Assembly (NCBI GenBank): GCA_018715105.1
Contig: DVMG01000128.1
Coordinates: 1-6,629, forward strand
DNA length: 6,629 nucleotides
Direction of reading: 5' to 3'
Source: Candidatus Ventricola intestinavium
GTDB taxonomy: Bacteria; Bacillota; Clostridia; Christensenellales; Aristaeellaceae
Under the pieces are notes generated by a model. That model worked only from the letters and a program-made list of their open reading frames with translations. It had not been told where the DNA came from and ran no database searches. The stretch's first letter is position 1, and each line of letters begins with the position of its first letter. The position numbers and the translations under genes were made by a program. Positions 5,600-6,629 of this stretch are shown here, in pieces.

Positions 5600-6490
5600 T
5601 CAGCTTTCCTCTGTCACAACAATCCCGCGCGAAGCCGTGCGCATCATGCGGCACGCGGGATACGCGCTTTCCAGCACATGCGCCGCTCTGCGGCAGGCGC
5701 CCGCGTGCATAAACACGCCGAACACCGCGCTTCCGCTGCCGGTCATGCGCGCGCCCACGGCGCCGGCCTGCTCCAGATCCCGGATTGCCTGATCGATCGC
5801 AGGACGCATGCGGCGGGCTACGGGCTCCAGCACGTTGCCCAGGCTCCTGCCAAGCAGAGGGATATCCCCCGTCTCCAGCGCGCGGCGCGCGTTCTCGTTG
5901 TCCGGCCGGTCATCCTCGCGGATTCCTTCCTCGCGCAGGCCGGCAAAAACGTCCCGCGTAGAAAGCCCCCTGCACGGCTGAAAGGCCACCAGATACAGCG
6001 GGCGCGCCAAAGCAAGCGGCGTGAGCCGCTCCCCCACGCCCTGTGCGCGCTGCAGCCCTCCCCGGATGCAGAAAGGGACGTCTGCGCCGATGGTTAAGCC
6101 GATGCGCTCCAGCTCATCCTGCGTCAGCTTCAGCCCCCACAGCCTGTTCAGCCCCACGAGCGCCGCGGCAGCATCGCTGCTTCCTCCGCCCATCCCCGCC
6201 GCCACGGGGATATACTTGCGCAGAAAGATGCTGGCCCCTCGCGTGCAGCCCGTTTCCCGCGCCAGAGCCAAAGCGGCCTTGAGCACAAGGTTGTTTTCAT
6301 TCGCCGGCACAAAATGCCTTCCGCCGGCACGCACGGACAGCGTGAGCTGCGGTGCGTCCTCCACGATCATCTGATCGCAGAGCGTGACAGACTGCATGAG
6401 CATGTCCAGGTCGTGATAGCCATTGGGAAGGGTTCCCACCACATCGAGCGTCCAGTTTACTTTGGCCCTTGCCTGTATCCTCAGCCGCAT
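5600..6490 (-). CDS. ispE: 4-diphosphocytidyl-2-C-methyl-D-erythritol kinase IspE
   Basis: IspE phosphorylates the 2-hydroxyl of CDP-methylerythritol with ATP in the cytoplasmic MEP pathway to isopentenyl diphosphate. The 296-residue length is typical. It is a GHMP kinase: the N-terminal AKVNWTLDV carries the conserved Lys10, followed by NGYHDLD (23-29). The ATP-binding glycine loop is VAAGMGGGSSDAAAA (96-110). The catalytic Asp137 lies in GADVPF (135-140), and the C-terminal motif MTGSGSAVFG spans 249-258. All key residues are present, so the enzyme should be active. ATG at 6490 has GGAGG 7 nt upstream. The gene is preceded by its own sigma-A promoter, and only 60 nt separate it from the small ORF downstream, with no clear terminator, so read-through into the sleB region is possible. 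The last residues (VVTEES) are not conserved. Confidence 0.97.
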   Translation of the reverse strand: MRLRIQARAKVNWTLDVVGTLPNGYHDLDMLMQSVTLCDQMIVEDAPQLTLSVRAGGRHFVPANENNLVLKAALALARETGCTRGASIFLRKYIPVAAGMGGGSSDAAAALVGLNRLWGLKLTQDELERIGLTIGADVPFCIRGGLQRAQGVGERLTPLALARPLYLVAFQPCRGLSTRDVFAGLREEGIREDDRPDNENARRALETGDIPLLGRSLGNVLEPVARRMRPAIDQAIRDLEQAGAVGARMTGSGSAVFGVFMHAGACRRAAHVLESAYPACRMMRTASRGIVVTEES

Positions 6491-6537
6491 CGTCTTTCCT
6501 CCATCCGTTCCTCATTCGTCAGGTCGTATCTGTTTTT

Positions 6538-6566
6538 ATTCTATCACAGAACCGGAAAAACCTCAA
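6538..6566 (-). promoter_or_regulatory. Sigma-A promoter for ispE
   Basis: On the minus strand TTGAGG (6566-6561, 4 of 6 to consensus) lies 17 nt before TAGAAT (6543-6538, 5 of 6). Transcription would start near 6531, leaving a leader of about 41 nt that ends in the GGAGG of ispE. Confidence 0.75.
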
Positions 6567-6597
6567 TCGCCACTCGATATGGCCTTTGGTCGCCACT
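6567..6597. repeat. Paired 8-bp direct repeat next to the ispE -35 box
   Basis: TCGCCACT occurs at 6567-6574 and 6590-6597, 23 bp apart start to start, or about two helical turns. The nearer copy directly abuts the -35 hexamer. Two same-orientation sites at this spacing and position look like an activator or response-regulator binding pair. No regulator gene is in the window. Confidence 0.4.
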
Positions 6598-6601
6598 TCT
6601 C

Positions 6602-6625
6602 TTCAAAAATTCGGATAATTTTGAA
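6602..6625. promoter_or_regulatory. AT-rich imperfect inverted repeat at the right edge
   Basis: TTCAAAAATT (6602-6611) and AATTTTGAA (6617-6625) are inverted repeats with one extra A, around the loop CGGAT. The stretch is far more AT-rich than the rest of the window. It could be an operator, an UP-like element, or the end of a neighbouring unit's terminator. The right neighbour is outside the window. Confidence 0.3.
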
Positions 6626-6629
6626 ATTT

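Noticed and set aside
5678..6374. Several plus-strand open frames opposite ispE
   Set aside because: They are antisense shadows of a fully conserved kinase in GC-rich DNA, with no ribosome sites or domains.
1..6629. tRNA, rRNA, CRISPR arrays, insertion sequences, phage or toxin-antitoxin genes
   Set aside because: No regularly spaced repeats, transposase-like frames or tRNA-like folds were seen on either strand by eye.

Overview
The window looks like a piece of chromosome from an endospore-forming, GC-rich member of the Clostridia (Firmicutes). The evidence is a spore-germination pair (sleB-ypeB), a SpoVK-type AAA+ protein, strong GGAGG-type ribosome binding sites, GTG starts and sigma-A promoters. 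No rRNA, tRNA, CRISPR array, transposase or phage gene is visible, so a species cannot be named.

Layout, left to right. Positions 1-786 (minus) hold the first 262 codons of a SpoVK/CbbX-type AAA+ ATPase; its ATP-binding loop lies just beyond the left edge. Positions 1003-2301 (minus) encode a multi-pass Wzx/MATE-like polysaccharide flippase with a near-consensus sigma-A promoter. A 273-bp divergent intergenic region follows. It also carries a possible sporulation-type promoter and several hairpins leading into a plus-strand gene (2575-3132). That gene encodes a 185-residue, very cysteine-rich protein with a central CnaB/SpaA-like domain. It converges on ypeB, and the two genes share a hairpin that could terminate both. 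From 6490 down to 3226 (minus) lie ispE (isoprenoid synthesis), a small membrane or exported ORF, sleB (spore cortex-lytic enzyme) and ypeB (its partner). ispE has a good sigma-A promoter with a paired repeat just upstream.

How they fit together: SleB and YpeB act together in cortex breakdown during germination. The small ORF overlaps the sleB start and probably belongs to that operon. IspE is a housekeeping enzyme of the non-mevalonate isoprenoid pathway. The most unusual item is the cysteine-rich protein. It has no signal peptide and no sortase signal, yet it contains what looks like a pilin-type isopeptide domain (Lys66, Glu125, Asn161) flanked by Gly-Cys-rich ends. Next to germination genes and behind a possible SigK-like promoter, it is a reasonable candidate for a cross-linked spore-coat or exosporium protein. 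That role is inferred from architecture and context and is not demonstrated.
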